Below, piece after piece: positions 54,570 through 63,315 of a stretch of 64,000 bases of DNA. Each line of letters opens with the position of its first letter. Position 1 is the stretch's first letter. The translations under genes and the position numbers were made by a program. Source of the stretch: Actinomycetota bacterium (lineage in GTDB: Bacteria; Actinomycetota; Actinomycetes; S36-B12; UBA5976); NCBI GenBank assembly GCA_026392515.1, contig JAPLBY010000033.1, positions 1-64,000 on the forward strand, given 5' to 3'. The notes beneath the pieces are model-generated. The model had not been told where the DNA came from, ran no database searches, and saw nothing but the letters and a program-made list of their open reading frames with translations.

Positions 54570-55766
54570 TTACTTAATGATTCCCTTGGCGCGCAGGTCA
54601 GCTAACTTCGCTGCGTCGTAACCAAGTAGATCTCCATAAACTTCGTCAGTGTGCTCGCCATGGGCTGGACCACTCCAACGAATCGATGGCTTGGTATCTG
54701 AGAAGAACGGGAAGATGTTCTGCATTGGGAATTCGCCAACACCGGGAACATCAACATTAATAATCGACTCACGAGCTTGAATGTGTGGATCAGCAATCAT
54801 GTCTTTTGCGGTGTAAACCAAGCCATGCGGAACTTCTTCTTCGATCAAGTGATTGATCAAATCCTTCATTTCCCAGGTCCGACTCCAGTCGCCAATCATG
54901 GCATCTAGCTCGGCGGTGTTGTCGCCGCGTGCAATGTGAGTTGCATACTTTGGATCATCAGCAAGTTCTGGCTTACCCATTGCATGAGCAAGGCGCTTAA
55001 ATACTGTGTCCATGTTTGCTGCAATCAAAAGCATTTCGCCAGACTTAGTTGGGTAAACGTTACTTGGAGTGATCTTTGGCAGAACTGAACCAGTGCGCTC
55101 ACGTTGGTAGCCACCAATTGCCCATTCTGGAATCAAAGATTCCATGTAAGCCATTACAGATTCGTAAATCGAAGCATCGATGACCTGGCCCTTGCCGGTC
55201 TTTTCTTTGGAGTGAAGAGCGGCCAATGCGCCAAGGGTTGCAAATGTCGCAGCCAAGGAATCACCAAGTGAAATACCAGCTCGAGCTGGCATGCGATCTG
55301 GCTCACCGATTACATAGCGAAGTCCACCCATAGCTTCACCGACTGATGCATAACCTGGGCGAGGTGCGTAAGGACCGGTTTGTCCGTAGCCACTTACACG
55401 AATCAAAATTAAACCTGGATTGATCTTGGATAAAACGTCGTAACCAAGTCCCCAGCGCTCAAGTGTGCCTGGACGGAAGTTTTCCAGAAGCATGTCGGAC
55501 TGTTCAACCAGTTCTTTTACGATCTGTTGACCTTCAGGTGTACGTAGATCTGCAGTCACACACTTCTTGTTACGAGCAGCAATCGGCCACCAAAGTGACT
55601 TGCCATGTGCCTTTTCTTGACCCCAGTCGCGCAGTGGGTCGCCGCGCTTTGGATCTTCAATCTTGATGACTTCCGCGCCGTAATCGCCCAAGAGCTGGCC
55701 ACAATATGGTCCGGCAAGTAATTGACCTAGTTCAACAAGTCGTAGGTCACTTAGTGGTCCAGTCAC
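54570..55766 (-). CDS. Class III (CaiB/BaiF) CoA transferase, copy 2
   Basis: A 398-residue CoA transferase. The GTG at 55766 after AAAGGA is preferred; an upstream in-frame ATG lies inside operator 5. Motifs are RLVELGQLLAGPYCGQLLGDYGAEVIKIED, ENFRPGTLERWGLG, RVSGYGQTGPYAPRPGY and the catalytic Asp in ISLGDSLAA. The two CaiB proteins differ clearly, so they probably serve different acids. It converges on the nitrilase gene with a weak 7-bp hairpin (54558-54574) between and overlapping its stop. Confidence 0.92.
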   Translation of the reverse strand: MTGPLSDLRLVELGQLLAGPYCGQLLGDYGAEVIKIEDPKRGDPLRDWGQEKAHGKSLWWPIAARNKKCVTADLRTPEGQQIVKELVEQSDMLLENFRPGTLERWGLGYDVLSKINPGLILIRVSGYGQTGPYAPRPGYASVGEAMGGLRYVIGEPDRMPARAGISLGDSLAATFATLGALAALHSKEKTGKGQVIDASIYESVMAYMESLIPEWAIGGYQRERTGSVLPKITPSNVYPTKSGEMLLIAANMDTVFKRLAHAMGKPELADDPKYATHIARGDNTAELDAMIGDWSRTWEMKDLINHLIEEEVPHGLVYTAKDMIADPHIQARESIINVDVPGVGEFPMQNIFPFFSDTKPSIRWSGPAHGEHTDEVYGDLLGYDAAKLADLRAKGIIK

Positions 55767-55795
55767 AATTAATCCTTTTCGATTGGCTGCTCTAT

Positions 55796-55805
55796 TTGTA
55801 TACAA
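55796..55805. promoter_or_regulatory. GntR-type operator 5 (before caiB2)
   Basis: TTGTATACAA, the fully symmetrical form, inside the 12-bp perfect palindrome TTTGTATACAAA (55795-55806). 30 bp before the chosen caiB2 start. Confidence 0.65.
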
Positions 55806-55880
55806 AATTTAACGTATTTGCCACTCAAATTCTAAAAAACCCGATAAATCAGGGAAATCCATATCCCGATTCAGGTAGAC

Positions 55881-55902
55881 TTGTATACCATCTCGTACGA
55901 GA
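55881..55902. promoter_or_regulatory. GntR-type operator 6 plus a second perfect palindrome (before the HMGL operon)
   Basis: TTGTATACCA (55881-55890) is followed directly by the perfect 12-bp palindrome TCTCGTACGAGA (55891-55902), only 8 nt before the ATG at 55911. The second palindrome is not seen elsewhere and may bind another factor. Confidence 0.55.
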
Positions 55903-55910
55903 ATAGGCCT

Positions 55911-56840
55911 ATGACCGCCACAATACCCACTCCTCGCAGCGATATTTCCATTATTGAAGTCTCTCCCCGAGATGGCCTTCAGAATGAAAAAATCCCACTT
56001 TCGGTAGATCAGCGCATTGACTTGATCACCCAACTGGGCAATGCCGGAGCTAAGCGGATTGAGGCCGTGGCCTTTGTGCACCCGACTCGAGTCCCCCAGA
56101 TGGCTAATGCCGAAGAAGTTATGGCTGGACTGCCTCGCGGTAATGGAGTTTCTTACTCAGGTTTGATTTTGAACCGTAAGGGCCTAGATCGGGCGCTTGA
56201 TAGCAAAGTAGATGAAGTTCATTTAGTTATTCCAGGTACCGACGAGATGAGTCTTGCTAATCAGAATGTAACTGTTGCCGAGATGTTGGTTCTGGCTAAA
56301 GAAGTTTCTGATGTTTGTAAAGAAGAAAACGCTCCATTAACAATGACTGTTGCTGTGGCATTTGGCTGTCCATTCGCAGGCGAAGTTCCAACTGATCAAG
56401 TAGCGCGTGTTCTTGATGGCATGGTTGGACTTCACTTGGCTGAAGTTGGCTTGGCTGACACCATCGGCGTTGGCGTGCCTTGGCAGGTTCGCGCTTTGGG
56501 TAACGCAGTACGAGAGCGCTTTGCAACTGAGCCAATGCGCCTTCACCTTCACAACACTCGCAACAACGGTTATGCCAATGCGCTTGCTGGTTTAGAAGCT
56601 GGCTTTGTTGGCTTCGACAGCAGTGTTGGTGGATTTGGTGGCTGTCCGTTTGCGCCTAATGCAACTGGAAACATTGCCACTGAAGATTTGAACTACATGC
56701 TTGAACGATCCGGTGTTAGCACCGGGTTGAACCATGACGCTCTAGTACATACGGCATCATGGTTATCTAAAGCGCTTGAAAAAGATGCCCCAGGATTAGT
56801 TGGCCGCGCCGGCCAATTCCCAGCTAAGGAAACAAAATGA
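55911..56840 (+). CDS. HMG-CoA lyase-family aldolase (hydroxymethylglutaryl-CoA lyase-like)
   Basis: A 309-residue DRE-TIM metalloenzyme. The metal/catalytic motifs are VSPRDGLQNEK at the N-terminus, VAVAFGCPFAGEV, MRLHLHNTRNNGYANA (His pair for the metal) and SVGGFGGCPFAPNATGN with the loop cysteine. It cleaves a 3-hydroxy-3-methylacyl-CoA such as HMG-CoA, or a related branched hydroxyacyl-CoA. It heads an operon HMGL - WrbA-like - flavin reductase - gntR, coupled by a 4-nt overlap to the next gene. Confidence 0.9.
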   Translation: MTATIPTPRSDISIIEVSPRDGLQNEKIPLSVDQRIDLITQLGNAGAKRIEAVAFVHPTRVPQMANAEEVMAGLPRGNGVSYSGLILNRKGLDRALDSKVDEVHLVIPGTDEMSLANQNVTVAEMLVLAKEVSDVCKEENAPLTMTVAVAFGCPFAGEVPTDQVARVLDGMVGLHLAEVGLADTIGVGVPWQVRALGNAVRERFATEPMRLHLHNTRNNGYANALAGLEAGFVGFDSSVGGFGGCPFAPNATGNIATEDLNYMLERSGVSTGLNHDALVHTASWLSKALEKDAPGLVGRAGQFPAKETK

Positions 56841-57448
56841 CCAACATTGCAATCGTCTATTACTCCGCAACCGGAAACATTGCAGCCATGGCTAATGCCA
56901 TTGGCGAAGGTGCCGCAAGCGTAGGCGCCGAAGTTCGAGTTCGCCGCGTTGCTGAAACTGCGCCAGCAGACGCAATTGCCAGCAATCCAAAATGGCAAGC
57001 TCACTTCGATGCCATGGCTAACGAGCCGCTTGCAACCCTTGATGATTTGGAATGGGCCGACGGTATTGCACTAGGTAGTCCAACTCGCTTTGGTGGACCC
57101 GCTTCCCAGTTGAAATCTTTCCTAGACACAACTGGTGGACTTTGGTTCAAGGGAGTGCTTGTGAACACAGTTGGTACAGCATTCACAACTGCTTCAACTG
57201 CACATGGCGGCCTTGAGTCAACAACCTTGGCAATCAACAATCACTTTTACCACTGGGGTTCGTTGATCATGCCACTTGGTTATGGCGACGAGCACGTGAG
57301 CAAAGTTTCTGGAAATCCATACGGCGCCTCACACGTTTCACGCAAGGGTTCAGTCCCAGATGAAGATTCACTTAAGGCCTGCTTTGTGCAAGGCCGTCAG
57401 TTAGCGCAAGTTGCTGGCTGGGTTGCAGCTGGAAAATCAGGAGCTTAG
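56837..57448 (+). CDS. WrbA-like NAD(P)H:quinone oxidoreductase/flavodoxin-fold protein
   Basis: A 203-residue flavodoxin-fold protein: IVYYSATGNIAAMANAIGEGA (FMN phosphate loop), GIALGSPTRFGG and STAHGGLESTTLAINNHFYHWG as in WrbA. It could reduce FMN or quinones. Its place in an operon with a second flavin reductase and near rutA makes supply of reduced flavin to the RutA monooxygenase a plausible role (RutF analogue), not shown by sequence. Confidence 0.88.
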   Translation: MTNIAIVYYSATGNIAAMANAIGEGAASVGAEVRVRRVAETAPADAIASNPKWQAHFDAMANEPLATLDDLEWADGIALGSPTRFGGPASQLKSFLDTTGGLWFKGVLVNTVGTAFTTASTAHGGLESTTLAINNHFYHWGSLIMPLGYGDEHVSKVSGNPYGASHVSRKGSVPDEDSLKACFVQGRQLAQVAGWVAAGKSGA

Positions 57449-57450
57449 TT

Positions 57451-58011
57451 ATGACAATCAACATTCTTGCAATTGGTGGCAGCACTCGCCCAGGCTCTTC
57501 CAGCGAACAAGCACTTCGGGTTGCCGGTCGTGGCGCCGAAGGTGCGGGCGCAAAAGTTACTTACATAACCGGTCGCGATCTAATGTTCCCGATCTATGAC
57601 ACCGAAACTCCAGATCGCAGCGACAATGCCAAGAAGTTTCTTGAAGTGGTTGCAGCCGCTGATGGCTTAATCATTAGCACTCCTGGTTACCACGGTGGCA
57701 TGTCCGGAATGATCAAGAATGCTTTGGATTACATCGAAGATCTTCGCGAAGGTCCACGGGTTTACTTAGACGGCATGGCAGTTGGCTGCATTGCTGTTGC
57801 ATACGGTTGGCAAGCAACCGCAACGACTTTGTTGCAAATCCGAGTAGTTGCTCACGCCCTTCGCGCTTGGCCAACTCCCCTTGGCGCAACTATCAATGCC
57901 TCAGTTACGAAGTTTTCTGCCGATGGAACCACAGATGATGAGGGTGCACGAAGTAACCTTGAGACTGTCGGGCGCCAGGTTGAACAATTCGCAACTTGGT
58001 CACGTAGATAG
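57451..58011 (+). CDS. NADPH-dependent FMN reductase-family protein
   Basis: A 186-residue NAD(P)H-dependent FMN reductase fold, with the phosphate loop IGGSTRPGSSSEQALRVAG and the family motif ISTPGYHGGMSGMIKNALDYIEDL. No RutF-like flavin reductase (flavin_reductase domain) exists in the window, so this enzyme is the best candidate to provide FMNH2 to RutA. It starts 2 nt after the WrbA-like gene. Confidence 0.87.
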   Translation: MTINILAIGGSTRPGSSSEQALRVAGRGAEGAGAKVTYITGRDLMFPIYDTETPDRSDNAKKFLEVVAAADGLIISTPGYHGGMSGMIKNALDYIEDLREGPRVYLDGMAVGCIAVAYGWQATATTLLQIRVVAHALRAWPTPLGATINASVTKFSADGTTDDEGARSNLETVGRQVEQFATWSRR

Positions 58012-58036
58012 CCACTAGCTTTCGGGAGCAAACAGT

Positions 58037-58690
58037 ATGGCAAAGATCGCAACTACGGTTTACGAACAGATTAGAACTGCCATTCTCAATGGCGAGCTCT
58101 CTAACTCAGAGCGATTAGTCGAAGAAGATCTTGCTGTCAGCATGGGCATTTCACGCACACCTGTGCGAGAAGCGCTTCGTCGATTAGCAGCTGAAGGTTT
58201 AGTGGATGTTTCACCAAACCGTGGCGCGCGAGTTGCTGAGTGGGACGTTCATGATTTGCGCGAAATTTTCGATCTTCGCTCCATCCTTGAATCACATGCT
58301 TGCGAACTAGCTACTCCCCGTGCCTCAGCTGCAGAGATTGAGTTCCTAGAAAACATTTGCACCGAAATGGAAGAGTTAGCCGAAACAGATCTTTCTTCGG
58401 AAACGCGATTGCCAGCACTAGCTGCGCGAAACCGAATTTTCCACGGCAAAATAATTGAGATGTCGAATTCAACTCGACTTGGACTATTGATTGAAACTTT
58501 GATCCACGTACCAATCGTGATGCAGACTTACAAGGTTTATTCCCCAGAAGCGCTACAGCGAAGTCTGCACCATCACCGTGAGATTGTTAATGCCATGAAA
58601 GCCGGAGATGAAGTTTGGGCATCGAGCGTTATGCGCGCTCACGTACTTGCAGCTCGGGAAGAAATCCTTGGCCAACCAGATCCGGCATAA
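58037..58690 (+). CDS. GntR-family regulator, FadR/FCD subfamily
   Basis: A 217-residue repressor/activator candidate for the island. The N-terminal winged helix is VEEDLAVSMGISRTPVREALRRLAAEGLV (about 30-60), and the C-terminal helical FCD domain includes VHDLREIFDLRSILESHACELA and HHREIVNAMKAGDE with likely metal/ligand His residues. FCD GntR proteins bind short palindromes of the TNGTNNNACNA kind; the repeated TTGTATACAA sites fit. It is last in the HMGL operon, itself preceded by operator 6 (autoregulation). Confidence 0.93.
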   Translation: MAKIATTVYEQIRTAILNGELSNSERLVEEDLAVSMGISRTPVREALRRLAAEGLVDVSPNRGARVAEWDVHDLREIFDLRSILESHACELATPRASAAEIEFLENICTEMEELAETDLSSETRLPALAARNRIFHGKIIEMSNSTRLGLLIETLIHVPIVMQTYKVYSPEALQRSLHHHREIVNAMKAGDEVWASSVMRAHVLAAREEILGQPDPA

Positions 58691-58701
58691 AGTTTTAGAA
58701 C

Positions 58702-58740
58702 AAAAAAACGAGCGCCTGCATCTGCAGGTGCTCGTTTTTT
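58702..58740. terminator. Bidirectional terminator between gntR and rutA
   Basis: A 13-bp stem (58708-58720 with 58723-58735, one G-T pair) with A-tract before and T6 after, so it can end transcription on either strand. It separates the converging gntR and rutA transcripts. Confidence 0.9.
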
Positions 58741-58751
58741 AACGAGAGGTA

Positions 58752-59822
58752 TTACTTGCCTACGCGGGTCTTCATCAAAGGCTGAACCTTTGTACCGAAG
58801 ATGTCCATGCCAGTTACGAAGTCATCGAATGTCAACATGACACCCTTAACTCCATTTACGGTGTCAATTTCATCCAACATGCGAGCCACTGAGGCGTATG
58901 AGCCAACAAGTGTTCCCATGTTGAAGTTGATTGCACCTTCTGGAAGTGCGATTGTCGCGGCGGTACTGGTTCCATCTGCATTAGTTGTATCCGCAGCAGC
59001 TTGGCCAGCCATCCATGACAATGCGCCAGCGTCTGCACCAGCGTTGTAGTGCTTCCACTTAGCCATGGCCTTTTCGTCTGTTTCGTCAACGATAACCATG
59101 AACAGCACGTATGCACCGATGTCACGGCCAGTTTCCTTGGCAGCACGAAGTAGTTGGTCGGCTGATGGCTTAAACGCAGTCGGTGTATTTACACCGGTGC
59201 CCAGAATGAACTGGTAGTCACCATACTCAGCACAGAAACGCATACCGCGTTCTGACTGACCGGCACAAACTAATGGAATCTTCGAAGAAGGCTTTGGCAA
59301 CATTACGCAGTCATCCATCTTGAAGAACTGACCCTTGAAGTCTGATGAGCCCTTGGTCCAAAGTTCTTGCATAACGCGTACGTACTCTTCGGAGTATTCG
59401 TAGCGGTAGCCGAAGTATTCGTCTCCTGGCCACAGACCCATTTGATCGTATTCACCCTTTGCCCAACCGGACACGATGTTTACGCCAAATCGACCTGGCG
59501 CGATTGAGTCAATGGTTGATGCCATGCGAGCAACAATCGCTGGAGGCAAAGTAAGGATTGCAGTTGAAGCGAAAAGTTTGATCTTTTCGGTCTTTGCAGC
59601 AAGTGCAGCCATCAAAGTGAATGACTCTAGGTTGTAATCCCAGAATTCGCTCTGGCCACCAAAGCCGCGAAGCTTGATCATTGAAAGTGCGAACTCAAAG
59701 CCATACTTTTCAGCGCGCTGAACACATTCAAGGTTTAGCTCGTAGGACGGCTTGTATTGCGGCGACGTAGTTGAGATGAGCCAACCATTGTTGCCAATTG
59801 GAATAAATACTCCGAGATCCAC
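58752..59822 (-). CDS. rutA: Pyrimidine monooxygenase RutA (luciferase-like FMN enzyme)
   Basis: Strikingly close to E. coli RutA, which opens the uracil ring with FMNH2 and O2. The GTG at 59822 follows GGAAGGAG and gives 356 residues. Stretches such as [53 protein letters not shown] and [16 protein letters not shown] are shared nearly word for word. It may act on uracil, thymine or another amide-bearing ring. It is divergent from the rutD-like gene, and operator 7 lies between. No rutC, rutF or rutG homologue accompanies it. Confidence 0.93.
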   Translation of the reverse strand: MDLGVFIPIGNNGWLISTTSPQYKPSYELNLECVQRAEKYGFEFALSMIKLRGFGGQSEFWDYNLESFTLMAALAAKTEKIKLFASTAILTLPPAIVARMASTIDSIAPGRFGVNIVSGWAKGEYDQMGLWPGDEYFGYRYEYSEEYVRVMQELWTKGSSDFKGQFFKMDDCVMLPKPSSKIPLVCAGQSERGMRFCAEYGDYQFILGTGVNTPTAFKPSADQLLRAAKETGRDIGAYVLFMVIVDETDEKAMAKWKHYNAGADAGALSWMAGQAAADTTNADGTSTAATIALPEGAINFNMGTLVGSYASVARMLDEIDTVNGVKGVMLTFDDFVTGMDIFGTKVQPLMKTRVGK

Positions 59823-59972
59823 AGGGGAACTCCTTCCGGTTTTAAATCGCAATAGAGACTGAGCGGACACAAATCCACACAAAGCGTTTCTCTGAAACTT
59901 AGTGCGAAAACCTAACTTTGTCCTAGAGAATGTGCATTTTGTGTCCAAAGAGAACATTTTGCAACGCAGTTA

Positions 59973-60010
59973 TTGGGTTTTTGAGCCAAAAAACCCAACT
60001 TTGTATACAT
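59973..60010. promoter_or_regulatory. rutA/rutD divergent promoter: inverted repeat and GntR-type operator 7
   Basis: A 10-bp inverted repeat (TTGGGTTTTT with AAAAACCCAA, 59973-59982 and 59989-59998) is followed by operator 7, TTGTATACAT (60001-60010), 34 bp before the rutD-like start. It is the only operator in the rutA-rutD intergenic region. Confidence 0.6.
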
Positions 60011-60044
60011 TTGGAGTAATTGACCCCTCGATCCTGGAGCTTTC

Positions 60045-60854
60045 ATGCCGACGTTAGATGTAAATGGCCATTCAATGTATTACGAAGTTTCCGGTATTCC
60101 GGGAGCCGATAAAGCAGTCGTTATGGGCGGCTGGGGAACTTTTTGTCACGGAAAACAAAAAGATGCGCCGCGTTACTTATTTGAAACGTACGAAGTATTG
60201 ACCTTTGACTACCGCGGTATGCGCGATAGCACTGACGACTACACACGCGAAGCAACTATGCAGTTATTTGCTGATGACTTAGCGCAGCTTCTTGATCATC
60301 TTGGTTGGACCAACGTTCACATTGTTGGCATGGTCGGCATGGGTGCCTGCATCGGGCAAGAACTTGCTTACGCGCGTCCAGACTTAGCTCGCTCATTAGT
60401 AATGACTGGCACTTGGGCTTATGCAGATCCAATCATGGTTGATCAGCTCGACAGCATGACAACCATGCATCAAGAGTCTGGCTTCTACGCTTTCCAGAAG
60501 TTCGTTGCATCATTTTCCTTCCCAGGAGATTTCTACAACGAAAACCGCGATCGCTTATTAGGCGACAACGGCACTTGGGCAGACTTAAACGGAAACCTTG
60601 CTGCACATGAGCGTTACGTCCATGCTTGCAACATCCACGATTCCCGTGAGCGCCTGCCACACATCAAGACTCCGTCGCTTGTGTTGCATGCACTTCAGGA
60701 TTCAATTACCACCGCGCGTCACACGCAAGTGATTGAAGACTTGATTCCAAACTGCATCGGCATTACTTGGCCAGATGCATCCCACGTAATTGCGGGTAAA
60801 GAGCAGCGCATTCGATTCGATGCACTTCTTAAAGAATTCCTTGAGGCCAATTAA
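60045..60854 (+). CDS. RutD-like alpha/beta hydrolase without an elbow serine
   Basis: A 269-residue alpha/beta-hydrolase-fold protein. The oxyanion region GGWGTFCHG, FDYRGMRDST and the C-terminal DASHVIAG (catalytic-type His) are in place, but the nucleophile elbow reads VGMVGMGA (residues 94-101) with no Ser/Cys/Asp. E. coli RutD, the aminoacrylate hydrolase, also deviates at the elbow, so a RutD-like role opposite rutA is the best guess. Overlaps acd3 (TAATG). Confidence 0.75.
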   Translation: MPTLDVNGHSMYYEVSGIPGADKAVVMGGWGTFCHGKQKDAPRYLFETYEVLTFDYRGMRDSTDDYTREATMQLFADDLAQLLDHLGWTNVHIVGMVGMGACIGQELAYARPDLARSLVMTGTWAYADPIMVDQLDSMTTMHQESGFYAFQKFVASFSFPGDFYNENRDRLLGDNGTWADLNGNLAAHERYVHACNIHDSRERLPHIKTPSLVLHALQDSITTARHTQVIEDLIPNCIGITWPDASHVIAGKEQRIRFDALLKEFLEAN

Positions 60855-62002
60855 TGACAATTCAGTTAACGCAAGACCAGAAAGATTTCCAAGAAGCCAT
60901 TCGTGCGTTCGTAGATAAGGAAATCATTCCGGTTGCTCGCGACATGGAACATTCGGGTGAATACCCAACTGCCATCGTTGAGCACATGAAGGAAATGGGA
61001 CTTTTTGGAATGACAATTCCAGAAGAGTTCGGTGGCCTTGGCGTTGACATGACAACGTTCTCCATTGTTTTCGAAGAACTATCCCGTGGCTGGATGGGTG
61101 TAGCCGGAATCTTGGGATCGCACTCCATGGCTTGTTTCATAATTTCTAAAAATGGCACACCTGAACAGAAGGCAAAATACCTGCCTGAGTTAGCAACCGG
61201 TGCTCGTCGAAGTGGTCTAGGGCTAACTGAGCCAGGTGCTGGAACCGACCTGCAAGGAATCACGACTACCGCAACTCTTGATGGCGACCATTACATAGTG
61301 CGTGGGTCTAAGACCTGGATCACAAACGCCCGTCACGCTGACCCACTTCCAGTACTTGTTAAGACTGACCCAAAGGCAGATCCTCGTCATAAAGGAATGT
61401 CAGTACTACTTATTGATGCTGGAACTCCTGGTTTCACTATTGGTAAAGACATTCCAAAAATGGGTTACAAGGGTCCAGAGTCTTGCGAAGTCATCCTTGA
61501 TGAAGTACGGGTACCTGTTGAAAATCTCCTCGGTGGCGTTGAGGGCCGCGGTATGCAGCAGGTACTTTCTGCGCTTGAGACCGGTCGCCTTAACATTGCA
61601 GCTCGCTCGGTTGGCATTGCAGCTCGTGCTTACGAAGAAGCTGTTAAGTACGCCGAGTCTCGTATGGCTTTTGGTAAGAGCATCTCTGAGTTCCAAGCTA
61701 TCCAGCTAAAGATTGCTGATATGGCAACAGATCTGCAAGCTGCTCGCCTACTTACTTATTGGGCTGCTTCTGAAGCAGATCAAGGTAAGCGCGTTGACTT
61801 GCAGACCGCACAAGCCAAGGTTTTTGCCTCCGAAGTTGCAATTCAGAACTCACTTCGAGCCATGCAAGTTCATGGCGGCTACGGCTATTCAACAGAGTAT
61901 GAAATTGAACGTTTGTATCGCGATGCCCCATTAATGAGCATTGGCGAAGGCACAAATGACATCATGCGAATGGTTATTGCCAAGCAGATTTTTGCTGACT
62001 AG
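60854..62002 (+). CDS. Acyl-CoA dehydrogenase (acd3)
   Basis: A 382-residue acyl-CoA dehydrogenase with signatures LGLTEPGAGTDLQG and MQVHGGYGYSTEYEIERLYRDAPLM and the catalytic Glu in GEGTNDIMR. It forms a two-gene operon with the rutD-like gene, tying ring opening to CoA-ester oxidation. A weak 7-bp inverted repeat (61998-62004 with 62016-62022) lies at its 3' end and may help to terminate. Confidence 0.93.
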   Translation: MTIQLTQDQKDFQEAIRAFVDKEIIPVARDMEHSGEYPTAIVEHMKEMGLFGMTIPEEFGGLGVDMTTFSIVFEELSRGWMGVAGILGSHSMACFIISKNGTPEQKAKYLPELATGARRSGLGLTEPGAGTDLQGITTTATLDGDHYIVRGSKTWITNARHADPLPVLVKTDPKADPRHKGMSVLLIDAGTPGFTIGKDIPKMGYKGPESCEVILDEVRVPVENLLGGVEGRGMQQVLSALETGRLNIAARSVGIAARAYEEAVKYAESRMAFGKSISEFQAIQLKIADMATDLQAARLLTYWAASEADQGKRVDLQTAQAKVFASEVAIQNSLRAMQVHGGYGYSTEYEIERLYRDAPLMSIGEGTNDIMRMVIAKQIFAD

Positions 62003-62045
62003 TTCAGGTTTCATTAACTAGTTGATTTTCCGAGATGCTTGATCC

Positions 62046-63014
62046 ATGTTGCACGCCAATAAATACCTAATTGCCATGATGCTTGCCATGGTCAGTTGGG
62101 GAGTTGGAAATCCAATTGCTGACATCGCTATTGAGCATGTTGATCCGGTTTCCGTAACCGTAATTGAGCTGTGTTGTGGGTTAATCGTTTTCTTTATGGT
62201 GGCAATCGTTCTCCCATCACTTCGAAATGCGATTAAGCACGTACCATGGCGAATTGCTATTCCATTTGGACTACTGCAACCCGGCTTGGCATATTTTCTT
62301 GGCAACATTGGCTGGCAGTACGGAACGGTTACCACTGGCGCAATCTTGATGTCTAGCGAAGTTATCTTCTTAGCGATTGGTGGCGCACTTTTCTTACGAG
62401 AGAAACTTAACCTTTGGTCAGTTGTGGCGCTGCTCGTTGGCGTCACCGGCGCAATCATTGTCGGGATAGCCGGACAATCAACAAATCCAGAAACTTCTGG
62501 TCAATATGTGACCGTTCTTGGAATGTCAGTCTCAGCTGGATTGATTGGTGCGCTGGCATTCCTTGGCGTTGGTTTATCAGGTGCGATCTATGGATTGTTC
62601 ATGCGCAGATTGAAATCGGAAGTTAACACGATTGCGCTAACACTCGGGCAAATGACAGCCGCCAGTTCGTTATCTATATTGGTTTTGATTCTTACTCAAA
62701 CGGACATTCCAACACCACAATCAGTTGGAAACTACTTTTATATGGCTGTGCTTGCCGGCGTCATAGGAACTACCTTGCCGTTCCTGCTCTTTAACTTTGC
62801 AGCGCCAAACTTAACAACTAAGCAAACCGCACTATCTCTCAATATCATCCCGGTGGTAGCAATTTTGTTTGGAGCCGTACTGGGACGTGGACTTCCTGTT
62901 GGAACGCAGTACCTGGGGATCCTTCTAGTCCTCGCTAGCTTGCTCGCACTCGAATCTGGACATGACAAAGAGACAGACTCCGCCTTAACCTCCCCAGCTT
63001 TTCCTAAGTCCTGA
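62046..63014 (+). CDS. EamA/DMT-family transporter
   Basis: A 322-residue protein with ten hydrophobic segments in two EamA repeats; LIAMMLAMVSWGVGNPIADIAI opens the first and GVGLSGAIYGLFMRRLKSE the second. Function is export or uptake of a small metabolite, unknown. No GntR-type site is seen before it, so it may lie outside the regulon. No clear ribosome site is visible. Confidence 0.87.
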   Translation: MLHANKYLIAMMLAMVSWGVGNPIADIAIEHVDPVSVTVIELCCGLIVFFMVAIVLPSLRNAIKHVPWRIAIPFGLLQPGLAYFLGNIGWQYGTVTTGAILMSSEVIFLAIGGALFLREKLNLWSVVALLVGVTGAIIVGIAGQSTNPETSGQYVTVLGMSVSAGLIGALAFLGVGLSGAIYGLFMRRLKSEVNTIALTLGQMTAASSLSILVLILTQTDIPTPQSVGNYFYMAVLAGVIGTTLPFLLFNFAAPNLTTKQTALSLNIIPVVAILFGAVLGRGLPVGTQYLGILLVLASLLALESGHDKETDSALTSPAFPKS

Positions 63015-63068
63015 CCTACTGCTAATGTTCACTTGTACTAAATCAATACGAATAACCATTACGACCAA

Positions 63069-63141
<73 letters not shown>

Positions 63142-63144
63142 CTC

Positions 63145-63192
63145 ACATTTATGCCTTTCTGGCATAAATGTTCGTCTTGCGCTTCGCGCAAG
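63145..63192 (+). terminator. Two hairpins after tRNA-Lys
   Basis: Perfect 11-bp arms (63145-63155 with 63161-63171, loop TTTCT), then a second hairpin CTTGCGC-TTC-GCGCAAG (63176-63192). Neither has a T-run; they may end or process the tRNA transcript. The rest of 63193-63315 shows nothing I can name. Confidence 0.5.
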
Positions 63193-63315
63193 TTACTCGT
63201 CTCAAATGCTTCGTTCAAGTTACTCAAGCACTTGTTGCTCGGTTTTACGAAATGGGTCAGTAGGCATTATCTGCGTAATGCTGGATTGATCTTTAAATAG
63301 GTCTATGGTCAAAAC

